The notes: a model not told the origin generated them from the letters alone. Positions 31,408 through 45,165 are shown, counted from the stretch's first letter. The stretch: DNA of 64,000 bases from Paragonimus westermani (GCA_008508345.1 QNGE01001679.1:1-64000); one strand, 5' to 3'. Program-made: numbers and translations.

Positions 31408-33009
31408 CGTGCGAAGATGCATGTCAGGCAGCGAGACAAGTCACTTGAGGCGAGTTGTGACAGCTGGTGAGAACCTCTCCGGTTAAAAGGAAGCAAACAG
31501 GAATTGCGCATAGTTCTCAATAACTGCACTCATGTACTTGTTGCGGGTGACGGCATATATTCGCTCTTTGGAGCCAACACTGGATCGCTTGAGATGTTGT
31601 ACAACTTTGGTCAGGCTCTTGTCTGACAGACCAAAAAACTTGTTTGTGTTCGGTGCAGACTGGACGACGTTGTGTAACACCTGTCACCTTCAAGGGAAAG
31701 CGGGGTGCGTTGAACGAGTTTCATCAGTGTAACAAAGATCTGACTGCAGCTGACCCATATGTTTATCGTTGAAAGCGCTTGGGCAGATGTCTCCGGGAAT
31801 CATATTTGTATGCTCGTTTCCGTTGACAGACCTGTAGATATCGTCTTGACACAAAGTTGAGATTTGAACACCAACGTTGTCTGCTGTCGTTTCAATCTGT
31901 CTGTTCGACATCTTACGTGAGAGCCATACGACTCTAGTACGTAGTGTGCACAAGCGAGTCTTCTCGTTTTCGAGTAGCCTTTACTATCAATTATTCTTTT
32001 CCCTGTATAGCTGAAAGTGTCCCTAAGGAGGGTGCATTTTGCTTTGGCGCCTCAGTGGTGGCGTTGCCAGAAGTAGTGATTTCGATTACCAAAGGAGTCT
32101 GGACTTATCATGGCCAAGGTGGGATTAAGTCCTCACGTCTACAGACTTTCGAGGGTGCTTCCAAGTCTTGGAAACTGGATTTTTTCAGTACACATGGAAT
32201 ATGTATTGGATGGGGAGCAGTATCTATCGCGAGTGATAAACGGACCTTTCTACGGGTTGTCATATCCAGGAGGCTCCAATTCTTAATTTTTTCATGTCTA
32301 TTTTCTTAATTTCCACAGCTTCGTAGCCTGACGAGTGTGTTTTCTTTGTCTCTACCCGAAAACAAATAATGCATGTATGCTCCATCCAAGGCCGTGAGGT
32401 TCATATGGTTTTCAAAATTTTCTCACGAACGGTGATGCTGTCAATATTGGCAAAGGTGCCATCCTAGTTTTGATCTCGAAGAATCTCGTCACCAGCTATT
32501 TGCAGGTAGGCGATGTTGTTTGCAGTTTGAAAATAGACTACACCAAATTTTGTGCTAGTTTTTACAGGCTCCAGTACATTATACTTCACTTCCATGACGA
32601 CCGTTTGATGGCACCTATTCTCTAGGTCAGGAGTGCTGAAAACCTGATGTCAAGGAACTGTCTCGATCGTTTTGTCTTGGCAATAGTTGGCGCTCTGATA
32701 CGTGAATCATTTGGCAGTTGGATTCTAGTTGATAACCTGCAGCTACAGTCCGGTCGATAATGACATCACTAAAAGGAAGACGAATGTTTACTGTTTTTAT
32801 CAGTAGCTTCCACTTCCTAATGCAATTTTAGAAAAATCATACACTTGCAAAGCGTCACCACAAAATTCCGAAACAACATGGTATCACACTCATGAACAGG
32901 AGACATTTTTATGGGTTGTTTTCGCCTAATCGTTCTACCTGTCGAGTAGATGGGGACCAGCAAGATTTGGCTGTTATAATCTACGTGCTACTGGTTACGA
33001 GTGATGGTA
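31408..33009. other. No recognised gene
   Basis: Frames of 65-121 residues (for example 31,944-32,309 plus, 121 residues; 31,690-31,953 minus) have no motif I recognise. The stretch may hold decayed element sequence. Confidence 0.3.
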
Positions 33010-33099
33010 TTTTCTGAAGTGTAACCCTCAGTGTCAACCGGTGTCCGCAGTGTCATTCTGTTAGCAGTGGCTTCTATAATAGCTTCGAGGAGACAGCCA

Positions 33100-34260
33100 G
33101 GGGCTGCAGCTGTGGTAACAGACGACAACAAGGATTATAGTTGGATGCGTTACAGTTGTCACCTCTGGTTGGTTCGTTTCGTTTATAAGACACTTGGCGT
33201 GGGTTACAGTCATGCCCGTGAAAGAGCATGGATTTGACAAAAAAGCAGTGGATATTCGCATGTAAGACCCCAAGGAGTCGTTTATTCCAGTTGTTTTGAG
33301 CTACGGTGGACTGAACTGCGTACCATAGACACACTGGGCTCAAAGAACGAGTGTGATTGCTTCTGGGACGTTTCAGGCGAATTCCCCTTAAATCCAAGTG
33401 GGGTGTGACAAGGTTGGCTTGTTTCTCCTTTCCAAATCATTTGCAGCCTACGGGATTCTATAGTATGTCACACAGATTATGAATATGATGGTGTGGAATT
33501 ACTCATAGGTATTCCATTCCGAGGTGTGTAGTACGCAGACGACATTGCCTTAATTTGTGAGGGCTCCCAGGGAGCCAAGAATATTTTAGGCGGACTAGAG
33601 GCGTCACTTCGTCGGTTCAGTGTGGCCTTCGCACCGACTAAATGCAAGGCGTTGTTATAAAATTGACAGGAATTCGCGCCTGCGCCCACCCTTGGTGGTG
33701 AACAATAAGTAGTCGAGAAGTTTGTGTATCTTGGAGGGTGTATCACTGTTGATAGAGTGTTTGACGAGGTCATAAATTGCATGGCAAAGGCGCGGACTTC
33801 GTCAGCCATCTTACGCCGTCTGTGACATCGGCGTGATCTCAATCTTTCTGTACAAGGCCAGGTGTATGGCTCCGAAACCTGGTCCATTCACGCGGAGGAT
33901 GTTCAGGGCGTGTTTATTTCCAACCGCCAGTGTTTCCGAAGCATTGAGGATGTATGCTTGAGCCACCCCGTCAACACTGACAAAATTCACTGACCTTTTT
34001 CGAACAAATAGACTCGGACTACCCATGAACGTACTTGTCTCACAGTCCCTACGCTAACCCACCGCCTTTCTTACCGTACCTTGCATCCGAGTGGTGGGTT
34101 GGACTGAAAGCGGCAGCCTGGTGGTCAGCGTATGACTTGGGTTCAAGGTATGAAGGCACACACTGTAGCTTACCTCTGTAGGACGCGCGGCTTTTTGGGT
34201 GAGGCCCAGAGGACTGTGAACTCCGGTTGATATCGCTGTCTAATGTGACAAAGAATGGGG
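33100..34260 (+). mobile_element. RTE-type LINE reverse transcriptase relic
   Basis: The plus strand from about 33,395 reads KWGV-stop-QGWLVSPFQI (the GVRQGCPISPF motif), then YADDIALICEGSQGAKNILG near 33,535-33,590 with catalytic YADD intact. FAPTKCKALL, KFVYLGGCITVDRVFDEV, KARTSSAILRRL, GQVYGSETWSI and, near 34,060-34,150, HRLSYRTLHP and GGQRMTWVQGMKA follow. It belongs to a different subfamily from the 26-31 kb copies. Stops and frameshifts are frequent. Confidence 0.75.
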
Positions 34261-36579
34261 CTTATTAGCGCTCGTGCTGCATACCTGAGTGTGCTCCGGT
34301 GTATTATCTTCCTGTCCCTCTACATTTTATCTTTGCACATGGTCTTTTCTTGCGTTATGGTACGTTTGTCATTTCGTGGTCATTACATGTTGAATTTGTT
34401 GGTACACATAGTTCGAAGTATAATAAATAAATGTCTGTAATAAGCGTAGTTCCTCTCCGAACCGTTGATCTTATTGGAGCATGCTTCTAGCTTCAGGCCA
34501 CGCACTACTACACTGTCGTTTCCTTCGTAATTTTGCTGAACGACGACCTCCAACTATAGCGGCTGGTTATCGGGTAACCATCGGTGTCTGTGACAGGATA
34601 ATCCGGAATTCAAACCGTGCAGTTCTGACTGTGCGGAATTCAGCTGTTGAAGGACGCCGATTTGAACAGCGAGTACTATAACATTTTACGCAGATTCAGT
34701 GAAAGTTTGGACTTACATGCCTGGCGGTAAGGGTTTCGTGACAGTTCATATTAGAAGTGACAGTTGGACATGCATGTGAAGCTTAGGCAGGCTGGCCACC
34801 ACTTAGATAGCTTGGCTACTTGGGAAAGTTAGTGAGATGGAGGCCACTGTTGCGCCATAGGATACTGGTAAGTTCTTTCGTATTGCTGGATTTGAACTTA
34901 TCCCTGTCAGTGAGACAAATGCCATATATCCTTTAATAATCCAGACAATTAGGTCACCTAACTAAACACTCTGGAACAACCTAGCTGGCTCCTTTTTTTG
35001 TCATGCTATAGCTACACGTCTCTAATGTCATACTTGTACCAGTTGTTTTAGTCCCTATTCCGTGAACAAGTCCGCCGTTATATTTCTGTTGTCAACCTTA
35101 ATGATACCTCTGGTTTAGGTTTCCTCGTGAGAGCACTTTTGCGAGTGGACATATGGCATTTATCGGGGGTTTGACTAAAGCGTTCCAACATGCGCAGATC
35201 ACTGTGAACGTCATCTGCGCCGAGAGCACCCAGGAGTGTTTGCTGTACTAGACAAGGGAACCAAGGTTGCTCATGAATTAGCTCGACTGGAGCCAAAAAT
35301 AACTCATTGCAGACCAAAGAGAGCGAATGCTAGGAACATTCGTGAGGTGGTGATATGGTTACACTTCGCCAATCAGATTGCAGCCGTGCGGTCGAACGCC
35401 TGTGCGCTATCTGGACTGTTTACTCGCGTTGCTTTCACATGCCCGCTGTAACGTGATCTGCTCTAACGCTCTGGCTACCATGTATGACCGTTTCATTTGA
35501 TTCGTTCTGTATGACTGCCGTGTATGGTAATCGTTTCATGCAATACACTTAGAGCGTCTGTGGCCTGATTTGGACTCGCCCTTCCAATAAATGGTGTTGC
35601 CGGATCTCTTCTCTTTCTCGGTTTTGAGTGAAGCGATTGGGCGCGCACCAAAAAGCGAAGATCCAATACGCTGTCTGCTAGTGTCTCCACGTTGTCCCAA
35701 AGTTGGTCCGCAAGTCTTACGGGAGTCAGAATAAAAACGGCAGCTTGCATGTTCCATGTTCTACTAGTGGAGCAAGGCAGTTGCTAGAATATCAACCCTA
35801 TTTTACTCAGTGCTTATTTGTTTGTGTGTAAATTTTTAGTTCTTTGCTTTTGAGACAAGTTTTGGCTGTTACACAACACTTCTGTTTTTTGCCTCTCATT
35901 TAATGCTTGTTCTATTCGTGGTTCTATGGCAGTTAAGAATCGGTGCTATGCACCGTTCTATTGTTGTCCCTAACGGCGGTGTTGATGGCTTCACTGCCAC
36001 CTGTTTGTTTAGTTGCGAGATGTAAGCGCCCTGCTTTGGCTTATTCGAGTTTGGTTAAGAACCTTGTGCAGCTACTCGTATTCCCTTCGTTCTTTTCTTC
36101 CTAATACTAAGGCTGATCTGGACCATTACTTGACTATTAAATATCACTGATCTGCCGTCATCAGTGAGCGTGACAGTGATTGTGGTGTATAGAGTACTGA
36201 CTGGAGCATCCGAACGATGCTTCAGGGACGCACTGAATCATTTAGCTCCCTAGAGCATTTTTGCTTAGTAGAGTATAATGTGTTCAGGATAATGTTTCTG
36301 CCATTACGTTTACCCCCTGACTAAACGTTACTCCCACGCTTTCGACCGAAATCCCAACTCACAATTGTTAGGTTTAATTGTTTTTAAACTTCCCATGACA
36401 GCTGAAAGTTACACAGAACTGGTGACTCACTGACCGGCAGTCAACGGGGTTTACTTATCCGGTATTATACTTGTGAGCAGCTTCTTATAAGGCGTACATT
36501 CCTTTTCGGTGAGTAGGTAACATTATTTACTCTGTGCTGGTGTCCTAGAAAGTACACCACATCCTCTGTTTTGAGACAG
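34261..36579. other. No recognised gene; weak RTE 3' end near 35,800-35,990
   Basis: 35,880-35,985 resembles the RTE 3' untranslated region (TTCTATTCGTGGTTCTATGGC, AGTTAAGAATCGGTG). Otherwise only short frames on both strands without motifs. Confidence 0.3.
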
Positions 36580-36785
36580 GGCATCGGCGTTGAGTGCGTC
36601 AGTTTCTACACGGCAGGGCAATGTGCTTGTTAATTGTAACCCTGTGCTTCCCGGAGAGTATCGGGTACTGAACAGGTGTGGCATGTTAAAAGACATGATT
36701 GGATTGTCCGTGTTTGATATTTGGAAGATTCAGCGGGAGTGGTCAACATCTGTGGCTTACAACGCTGCTGTGATCCAGTCTGAGT
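36580..36785 (+). CDS. Putative host exon of unknown gene
   Basis: A 206-base stretch lies between a plausible acceptor (TTTTGAGACAG, ending 36,579) and a strong donor (GA then GTAAGT at 36,786). It is open throughout in the frame reading GNVLVNCNPVLPGEYRVLNR then IGLSVFDIWKIQREWSTS. Codon content looks protein-like. I recognise no domain, and no adjoining exon could be joined with confidence. It may instead be a chance open frame or an old element. Confidence 0.3.
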
Positions 36786-38639
36786 AAGTTTCCTAGTCGC
36801 CGTAGTCTGGATTCGGTTTTGTCAGTAAGTGCTATGCGTTTTTGTTCTGTTCTGATTTCTCAACCCTTATTTTTCTTTATGCTTTGATCCACACGTCGCT
36901 TCAAAGGACTGCCAAGTCTCACTTATAAAGTTTAATATGGGACCGTATAGCACAGCTGTTCTCTTTTGTAATTTTGTTTGTAAAAATGGAGTAACTTTGA
37001 CCATTCAGAACATTGTGTTGAAATTGGTGCAACTGTTCACAGATTTCAAAGACAGTGAGTAATATCTCTTTTTTAAAGGCACAACCAATAGGATTTACCC
37101 CGTCGTTGCTTTTCCACATAAGATTGAGTTTAGAATCGATGTTTGTACAGCTGTTTTGGCTCATGAATAACACAGGAGCGGAAGGAGAACTGGTTTGGAC
37201 AATGTAAGGCTGCTGGTAGACCACTTGGAGTAGCTGAATTCGTTTGATGCCAGACTGTTGATAAAAGTACTTGCTCTCCAGACGACGTTTTCTGCGTAAC
37301 CCCACTTTACTCGACTTGCGACTATCCGAATGTAATTTTATTTCAAACCGTCATTCCCTATGATAAAGATCTTGAGAATTTTATAAAATACTACTAATTG
37401 TAATGGTTACACATAAGCCCGAGAAGTGTAGTGCCGAATGACGATTACGTTTGCTTATGTGATTTTTACTCCCGCAGGCTACATTTGGAAATCGAGGTTA
37501 CGTCATCCTAGGCGGTCTCTGCATTTTGATCATGTCTTGGTGTGTGCAAGATTTGTTCTGATTTTCGGTGGGTGGCTACTTCACTCTCAAACACAAGTGG
37601 ACGTGGCTATCCTAGTCGAACTGTAAACACTGCAAGTGCCAGTGCGCGCTTGCCTTTAGTCTGGGATTCCACGGCAGGTGATTCATACACATGGTACTAC
37701 TGTCTATCAGCCTTCTAACTGCTGTTCTGCATGATCATTTAGGCTCCTCGACGTTCATCGGGTATGATTAATTTCGCAAAGCAACGTTGTAAGGACGTTG
37801 TAAGCAACTTAATCGAGATCGCGGGACCCTATGCACACAGCGGGTGACTAATGTGAACTCCAGAAAACTTCAGTCATCCCTAGCTAATTGTAAGCGGGAC
37901 AATCTGCAATGTCATCTATGGGTCTATTCGTAACTTGCAGCGACACTGAATTGAATACTGCCAACAACAGTCCAACTGACCACCTTGTCGGTCGGCCATA
38001 CCTTCAGGTACCTATGTACTGACTGGTCTGTTGACATTTTTTCTTCTTTTAAACCAGAACTACGACTTGGGATAGTGTTTTTGAAATGTCGCATCTCCTG
38101 ACGCCTTCACTTTTTGTAGATGTAGGTCACTCTTGATCAATGAACTGATGGGTCTCCTCCGAAAACTGGGGCGGTTCCACATGACGGGTTTAATCATTAC
38201 CTTCGTTTTCGTAAAAGGCCCACACCTTTCGCGTGCAAACTCCCCTAAGGATTTTCCTGATTCTTATTGCGTCGAAGACGCCTGTAGCTATTGGTCTCGC
38301 AGAATAAGTGCAACACGAAGTACAAACTAAGTTTCGCTTCTGTCGTGGCTGCATTATTTACATTCTGACATACCGCCTGATGTTTCAACACCACCACTCA
38401 TACAGAAGTTCGACAACTTCTGCGTCGAAACGCCACAATAACCCTCGGTTTATTCAACAGTGCTGTGCTGTGGAACCCTTTCTGAAGGAGCTTGCATGCC
38501 CCAGAAATGCATCAACGTATTGAAAGCAGTCTCCTACCGGACAATAGATCGGATCAAGGCTTGTGATAGTGTGTTGCCTACCTTCAGCACTTAATGTGGA
38601 TTTAGCCGGGACTAAGCTTTAAATAGTCTGACTACGGAT
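36786..38639. other. No recognised gene
   Basis: The minus frame at 37,305-36,919 (128 residues) is open but Gln/Asn-rich without a known motif. Nothing else is seen. Confidence 0.3.
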
Positions 38640-39180
38640 ATGGCGGCGTGGAAGTGGCCCTGATACTAGACTTAGATAGCTGGGGTATGCAAATGACCTG
38701 TGTTCTGCCTGTCACGGTAGAACCCGGAACATCTTTGACTAATACTTTTCGGGCCATCATTTTAGAACCCCTACATCTTGTTGTGCTGTTATGGATTCGA
38801 CAGGACTCTGTGCCTGCTCTCATCCCTGGTATTAGCTGAATACTCATTAACGAAAGGTCCCGTGGGTTCACAGGTTCTATAGCTAAAGCCCGGACAACGT
38901 TCCCCTACTTAGGCCATCTGTGGCGCTGGCATGCTCTCTCGAATGTACAGTACGACTTTATGAGCTGTCTCACCGTACGGCTGCGAAGTCTGGTTTATCC
39001 GCTCGCAGGACACTAACGAGCTGTCCGTTTTTCGATCTCCGGTGTCCCCGGAATATTCGCAATGTACGATAGGGTCACCATGACAGCAGAGAAATAGTTT
39101 GCAATCGTGTCCTTGGGACAGGCTAACTGCACCGGCTGTGCATACGGATATTGTCTTGCACACTCCACATTGCGCTTTGT
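38640..39180 (+). mobile_element. RTE LINE reverse transcriptase relic
   Basis: The plus strand reads GYGGVEVALILDLD followed, after a frame slip, by YANDL in place of motif C YADD. Then AKARTTFPYLGHLWRW (38,885-38,930) and RSQDTNELSVF (39,000-39,030), which align with the RTE KARTAFANLGHLWRR and LFGSETWPIRxxDxxxLxVF regions. It is highly decayed, and the family assignment rests on these two blocks. Confidence 0.55.
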
Positions 39181-40929
39181 TTATGGGCGTTGGGTTAAGT
39201 TCGAAGCGGGAGATTAATACTCAGTGTATGGCGGGTGCTGACCGTGAGGTCATCACCATGAGGACCTACCTGGCCGGGGTACAAAGAATAATGGGCACCC
39301 TTGATTGTGGACGCTGTCTGATGTGCCGGGAAACATAGGTCAGTGTCGATCGTGTTGCGAATATTCATGTCCACTGGTGTAATGTCGTCCTCGGTTCTCC
39401 ATATCCCCCTCAGGTAACCTACGTTTTCCTTATTCCTAATTATTGTGGTACGCTTGTTATTGTATGTGGCTTTTATCCTGTTAGATGTTTGGAAATATAT
39501 GCTGAACAAACCAATTGAGGTTTCAAAAACGCGATTACGTCGTGGTTTTATTTCATTTGAAAGGTTTAAAAGTAATGTGTTGTGTAAGCGACCACTGGGC
39601 TTACAGATTGATACGACAAATGTTCTACTGAATTTCGTGCACCCGAGGTCTGTCAAAGTCCAGAGACTGCCTTGGTCAACTCGTGATGATTCTGTATTAA
39701 GTAATAACAAGCAGATGCAATCATGCTTGGGTAGTTAGTCCGAAGAAATTAATCCACGGACACGTAGCGTCAGGTGATTATAAAATAACGCGATCAAATC
39801 AACGGATCAAGTATGCTACAATTGGTAAGAAAAATTTGGTCAAACGGGGAGAGGAGGAAAGAGAATGATATACTGTGTTACACACAGCAGCGGTTTTGAC
39901 GCATCTCGATATTTACCTTTGTGAGCTATTATAAGGGGCGATTTTGTGTTCGTAGTGGAAACAATCGAACTGTCCTGTCTCAACGAGTTATCAGGTGTAA
40001 CAGTCATTATAACAGAGGCCAGTAGAGTGATGCAGCGGGTGTAGGTACACAACTGTGACCCTTTGGACTACTGATAACTTCCTTTAAGTAGGAGGCAGCA
40101 GTGATCGGCATGTTCACATCGGTGTCGTTGTAAGAGTTGGAATGGAATCTTGCAAGCAGAAGTTGGTGTGACAGCTTTCGAAAACAACGTTCGGGTAAGG
40201 AATAAAAAAGGAGGATGTTGTTGCAAGGGATTGTGCTGTCTTCGATTCAGTGTCAATTTAATTGCCTCCTGTTTTTGTGCACAGAAATTAGGATCCACAT
40301 GATGTGTTTGAACTTGGGGTATGTGCTTTACTTTCGATTTGAACGTCAGTAGGTCACCTCTTGCCTGGTCTGTTGGAGTTGCTTCGACACACTCTCTGAT
40401 TTGCCTAGCCATCTGGACAGTGGTTCGTACACATGCATACCCAAGCCTCCCGTTACTCTGCTGGTAAGCCTGGAGATACAAAAGCAAAGTCTAAAATGAG
40501 TTTTACTTGACAGTTTGGGAACACCGGATCTCTCCACCATATTTTCAGAGTGCAAAGTTTTTTTTTTCGAAAGTAACCATTCCCCGTACTTTCGACAGCA
40601 AGATCTGGGAGGTCCTCGATTGTAGTTGAAAATCCACTTTTGATTGCCTAAAAATGTTGCAGACGTTTGTGCGGGGCGGTTAACGTGTTGTCACGCACCT
40701 CCACACATCTCCAGGTTTCAACCGTGCTTATGAGTATGGAGGTTCGGGCTGCAAATTAATAAGTAAACACAAATATATGAAATGAAGTAAACGTTATGGA
40801 ATGGTGATTCTTACAGAAGAGCTAATATCCTTTGTGTGGAGTTTCTTTTTTAGGTGTGATGTTGCCTTGTTGGGGGGCTTTTCAAATCAGTGATATGCAG
40901 GTTTACGCATTGCGCACGCTAGCAAACAT
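39181..40929. other. No recognised gene; long minus frames unclassified
   Basis: The minus frames at 39,710-39,195 (171 residues) and 40,487-40,068 (139 residues) are the longest here. They are not recognisable as any family and do not look compositionally special. Confidence 0.3.
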
Positions 40930-41270
40930 CACTTCGCGACCTTGTTTGGCAGGGCGATTAACGTTTTCATAACCGTTAACCACCCGTTTGTAATGTGTTT
41001 TCTTCCAGTCGTTGACAGTCTGGTTGAACAGTGCAACGCATAGTGTATCGGTTGCTCTTTCTATATACGGAGTACCTGACCTTATAATTGTAGACGGAAT
41101 TTCCGTTATCTGGTTCGGCTGTCGTCAGTTTCCCGATTACAATTCGACGAATTGTTGTGTTATTCGTGAAGCTGTCCCACTTGATACGAGCTATTTGGCA
41201 AACGGGATGACGATTGAAAGCTTATGTGCATCTTCCACAACATTACACCAGGTCTCTGATGCGTAAAGCG
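40930..41270 (+). mobile_element. Possible Ty3/gypsy integrase fragment
   Basis: A short LPVVDSL motif (about 41,005-41,027) and, in a second frame, YGVPDLIIVDG (41,056-41,088), CRQFPDYNSTNCCV and YLANGMTIES line up with the LxVVDxxS, FGVPxxIVxDxG and HPxSNGxxER landmarks of the gypsy integrase core. The catalytic context is drifted and frames are broken. Moderate support only. Confidence 0.4.
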
Positions 41271-43919
41271 AGACTGAATGCAAACATCATAGGGTGCACA
41301 GCCAGCTGTCTACGGTGCCACGAGTGACGAAGATTGGCGAACGCTCAACGAACCCTCGATATCTTCATTGACACAGAAGCTGCATAAGCTGATGAAGTAA
41401 AACTGCTGGAGTATGTGAGGTAATCAAGGTAGGGCCACGTGCATTCCAGTCTTACAATATGTTGAAGCTGCGGAGCAAATATGGTAGGTCTCAGCCTTGT
41501 AATTTACCGCGTTGCCTGTGAACGAGGTGAGTGGTGTCAGCATCCTCAATATCGGTTGGCTTACTACTCTACAAGAGCTCCCTTCCGTTTTCTCCTAGAT
41601 CTCCTTCTAGAATACTATCTTTCACGCCGTCAAAACGGGAGGGAAATATCAGATATTCCCTTATAACGCAAATTTTGGTGAAGGTCGTTTGAGGTAGCTA
41701 TCCTTAAGTTCATAGTCTAAAAGTTTGCCATAAGTGCAGTTTCCTTTGTGTCACTTGCGTCATAGTTGGTCCCTTTGCTATTTTTCATAGACTTGGACAT
41801 TTCAAGCACGTTTTTCTGAGTAAATTTCCTTTCCGTAGTCAGTTGAAAGCTGTTGTGTGACAAGTTCTCCGAGAAATATGAAGACAGTTGGAATCTTTAT
41901 TTAGCGGCCAGCTCGTCGCCTTCTTGTGGAGGGCTTTTATTACTGCGAGAGACTAATCCTCTGTCGTAAACGTCCTAATACTTTATTTGGTGCTCTGTGA
42001 ATTTCGCAACACAGTTCTTCATCTAATAGGTAGTTTGGTGCTGACTAATTTAACATCACATTGTACCTTTAGCGTAATAGGTTATCAAGTTTGGGTATAT
42101 ATTGAAAATTATTTTAAAAGTCAAGGTGGCATACAAAGTATCTTACACACTCATAGCGTCATGCATTATTATCCGACCAATTAACTCAAGGCATTTCTAG
42201 CTGCATACCGAGCACGGGCCGTTCTTCTCTCTCTCGATCATGCCACTGAATTGTTTGGTACAAGTGTCGCGAACTCATACCTGGGAACATTTAAGCTTAC
42301 TTAGGCATTCCCCTAATTAGTGCCCCTTATCTGAACTCCATATATTTTTGTTTAAAATCTGCCGTTTTCTTTAGCGTAACTTAACGATTGCCGTATTACT
42401 CAATCAACTGTGGAGCCGAAATATCAAGCGGTGACTGTACAGTGAGCAAGCTCTCTTAGAAGTGTGTGTAGAAAATTCTCTTCGTGTGCATGTAGTAGTC
42501 TGTTTTCGCAGTTGTTTACAGCGTTCCTTACTGATTCATGGAGGGAGACCATTTCGGAAACGCCATCTTGTTATCTATGTTCTGTGGTGCACAATGCGAA
42601 CAGATTTGTGGAAAATCATATTCTTCTGGGGGTGGCAAAGGCGCTGCATACCAAAGTTGTGAGGAAACGTTTCGTCTGTAGACGACAGCTAGCTGGATAA
42701 CCATGCTAGTCTAATCTACGCTGAATAGTCTAATCAGTCAATGTACACGATTTGTGACTGAACAATTCTTCACGTACTTTCGGTCCTTACGTTGAGCGAT
42801 CAGTATTTTCATGTTACTACATTGCTCAAAAATCCCGTAAGGTGTGTAACTGCGCTGAAACTCCGGAAATAGCATCAACATACAATCGAAAATCCTCATC
42901 ACTTAGGAGTACGCCGTCTCGATGGTAAAGATTGTTGAAACCATTTAATAGGTAGTTTACCCTTTACTGAACTTTTCTGAACACTGAGTTTTCGATTCTC
43001 ATTACGGGTCGCCAAAGCAATGAGGAGTTCCCTTGGGACACTGAAACGACCAAAGATTTCCTATCTTCAGAGCTTCCGAACAGTTCATTCGTGTAACCTT
43101 CTTCGGATAGTGTCAGTTGTGCTTGTTACACAACAGTCGCTCATCGTTCACATTACTGTTGATACACGTTATTTGTGTACGTACAGTTAAGCTCTGTTTG
43201 CAAGCGTGTCAGTCCTGTGAATCAAGAGTACCAAGCTAGTATTGGACAAATAAGCAGAAGGTGGCAGGTAAAATTGTGGATATCTGTGCTGTGTGAAGAA
43301 AACTGTTAGTGTTCACCGTGAACGAAGATATGTATATCTATTAAGGGTAGTTGGAAAGACTGACCACAATGTTTTATTTCTTTATCTGCGCCGAGTGCTA
43401 CCATCGTTCGTTCGGCAAGCATATGGACGGCTTTTTTGCTGCATCTCCCGTCGCATGTCATTATTGGAAAACATATCGGTGGCATCTAATTTTCCCAGCG
43501 TGGCTGGCTATAGAGATTGTTGAAAAATAAAAGACGCTAGAATCACGATTATTTTACAGACGTTACGTGAACTATTATATGCGTGATATTAGCCAAAATA
43601 CGGGATGGCACCTTAGATCCTATATGTTCCTGTAAGGCTCATTTGATCTTACTCCATATTTTTGCCACCAGGCCGACACTGCACAACCTATTCCCCCTTA
43701 GCCAGTGCTCTTCAGCACTTAGATCGGCCCTAGTTACATTAGTATGATCATTTATGAACCAGTTTCTCTCATCCAACAAGTCATCCCGAACATTTCAACT
43801 AGGGTTTCTAACTACAGGATAGTGTGATCACGGACACCCTAACCCGGCATGCGAAACCTACCCATTGTACTCAACAGAACAACTAGGGCATCTACATGCC
43901 ATGTCGATGCCTGTCATCA
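41271..43919. other. No recognised gene
   Basis: AT-richer sequence with only short frames. No motif or RNA gene recognised. Confidence 0.3.
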
Positions 43920-44015
43920 CACGATTTTACCCATCTGTTGGTGGTCTCAGTGTATAATGCCCGGTGCGGTAAACACTCAGATAGCGTGAAGATTACGTGA
44001 AGTCTCTCGATTATT
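43920..44015 (-). mobile_element. RTE LINE C-terminal scrap
   Basis: The minus strand resembles the divergent RTE scrap at 29,880-30,075: GATTTTACCCATCTGTTGGTG here and GTTTTACCCATCTGTCGGTG there (plus-strand view), followed by similar sequence. A small fossil. Confidence 0.35.
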
Positions 44016-44719
44016 CGACCAAACGATGTTTACGGTGTTTGCGCAGGCTTTTGATCAGCTTGCATTCAAATTATCGATGGTCGCCACATTCAGAATCAGG
44101 TTGAATTGGTTGTCTCTTTGTTGCAAGGTTTGTTGACGTAACAGAAATCCTATTTCTGTGTCCACTGCACAGCTCATTTGGAACATACCTTTGTACCGCT
44201 GTTTCACAGATGCTTCGATTTGTTTGTAGTGTTTGTCAAGTTCATTTACTCGATCTGAACTGGTAAACACTCTACTCTTTATTTACCCGAATGCCACTTA
44301 ATTATCTTGCACTCACGAATATATTATGTTTGAACAAAAGAACAAAACGGGCACGCATAGCAACAGAGTAGTAGTCCAGGTGATTACTCTAGGATGCACA
44401 ACAGTCGTTAACAAAGTGCATTCGCCTGTGATTAAATTTTGTGATCGAGTTGTGTTCATGTCTAGGTATACAAACGATTTCCGTATGGCGCAACGCTTTT
44501 TCCTGCGTTATACTGAGGTACCCGAACAGTGGTTATGGTGAAATGCGCATACTTACCGCATTCGTTCTTTGGATTGTTCCAGAACACCTAACGCATCGCT
44601 CAACAAACGTGGCTATTGCTTATTCTGATGACATTGCGAGTGTTTCATGTGTATTTGTCCACTGCGAAGAACCCGGAGGATCTCCACGACCACCCTTTGA
44701 AGGTCCCTATGGTCTTGGA

Positions 44720-45165
44720 TCGTTTTGATTTTAGGCCACGACAAAACAACGTGTCAATCGGTCATCTCATTCCAGCACTTCCTGCATGTCTACTTCCAAC
44801 TACCCCCAGGAGCTCACATTAACCTGTATGCGGCTGACCAGACCATTTATCTGGTCAGCTTTTTAGCCAGTCTCCGCCTTACCTTACAGCTGATGGTAAG
44901 CTGTGTAGCGGTTTTACCAGAAGTTCACTTGTCGTCTACTATCTTTAGTTTGTTTCAACCCATGTGGACTACCACCAATCGCACTTGCGTTCTAACACAA
45001 ACACCTGAGTTCAGCAACCTTGTTCCACATGCAGCCACGTACGTATCATTACACACGATCACATCCACGCTGTTAATCATTTCCATTTCGTGCTCTGGGC
45101 CGCCAACCTACCAACCTGGTGCGACTCAAATACACACAACCCACTGGCTTCTTCCGCGTTAGGAA
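44720..45165 (+). mobile_element. LINE reverse transcriptase relic (I/jockey-like)
   Basis: The open frame at 44,725-45,162 reads KTTCQSVISFQHFLHVYFQL then PPGAHINLYAADQTIYLVS. This matches the GVPQGSVLSPxLFNxxxxDLP and INxYADDxxIY motifs (RT motifs B and C) of I/jockey-type LINEs. Motif C is YAAD instead of YADD. FQPMWTTTNRTCVLT follows, like the downstream LFxPxxxxxxxxPxxxxN segment of the same group. It is distinct from the RTE and CR1 copies in the window. Confidence 0.5.

Noticed and set aside
32318..32360. Additional hammerhead at CCTGACGAGTGTG
   Set aside because: Has CTGACGA but no GAAA box, stem II or cleavage triplet.
33477..33887. 136-residue minus-strand open frame
   Set aside because: Antisense of a plus-strand RTE reverse transcriptase with recognisable YADD, FVYLGG and GSETW motifs.
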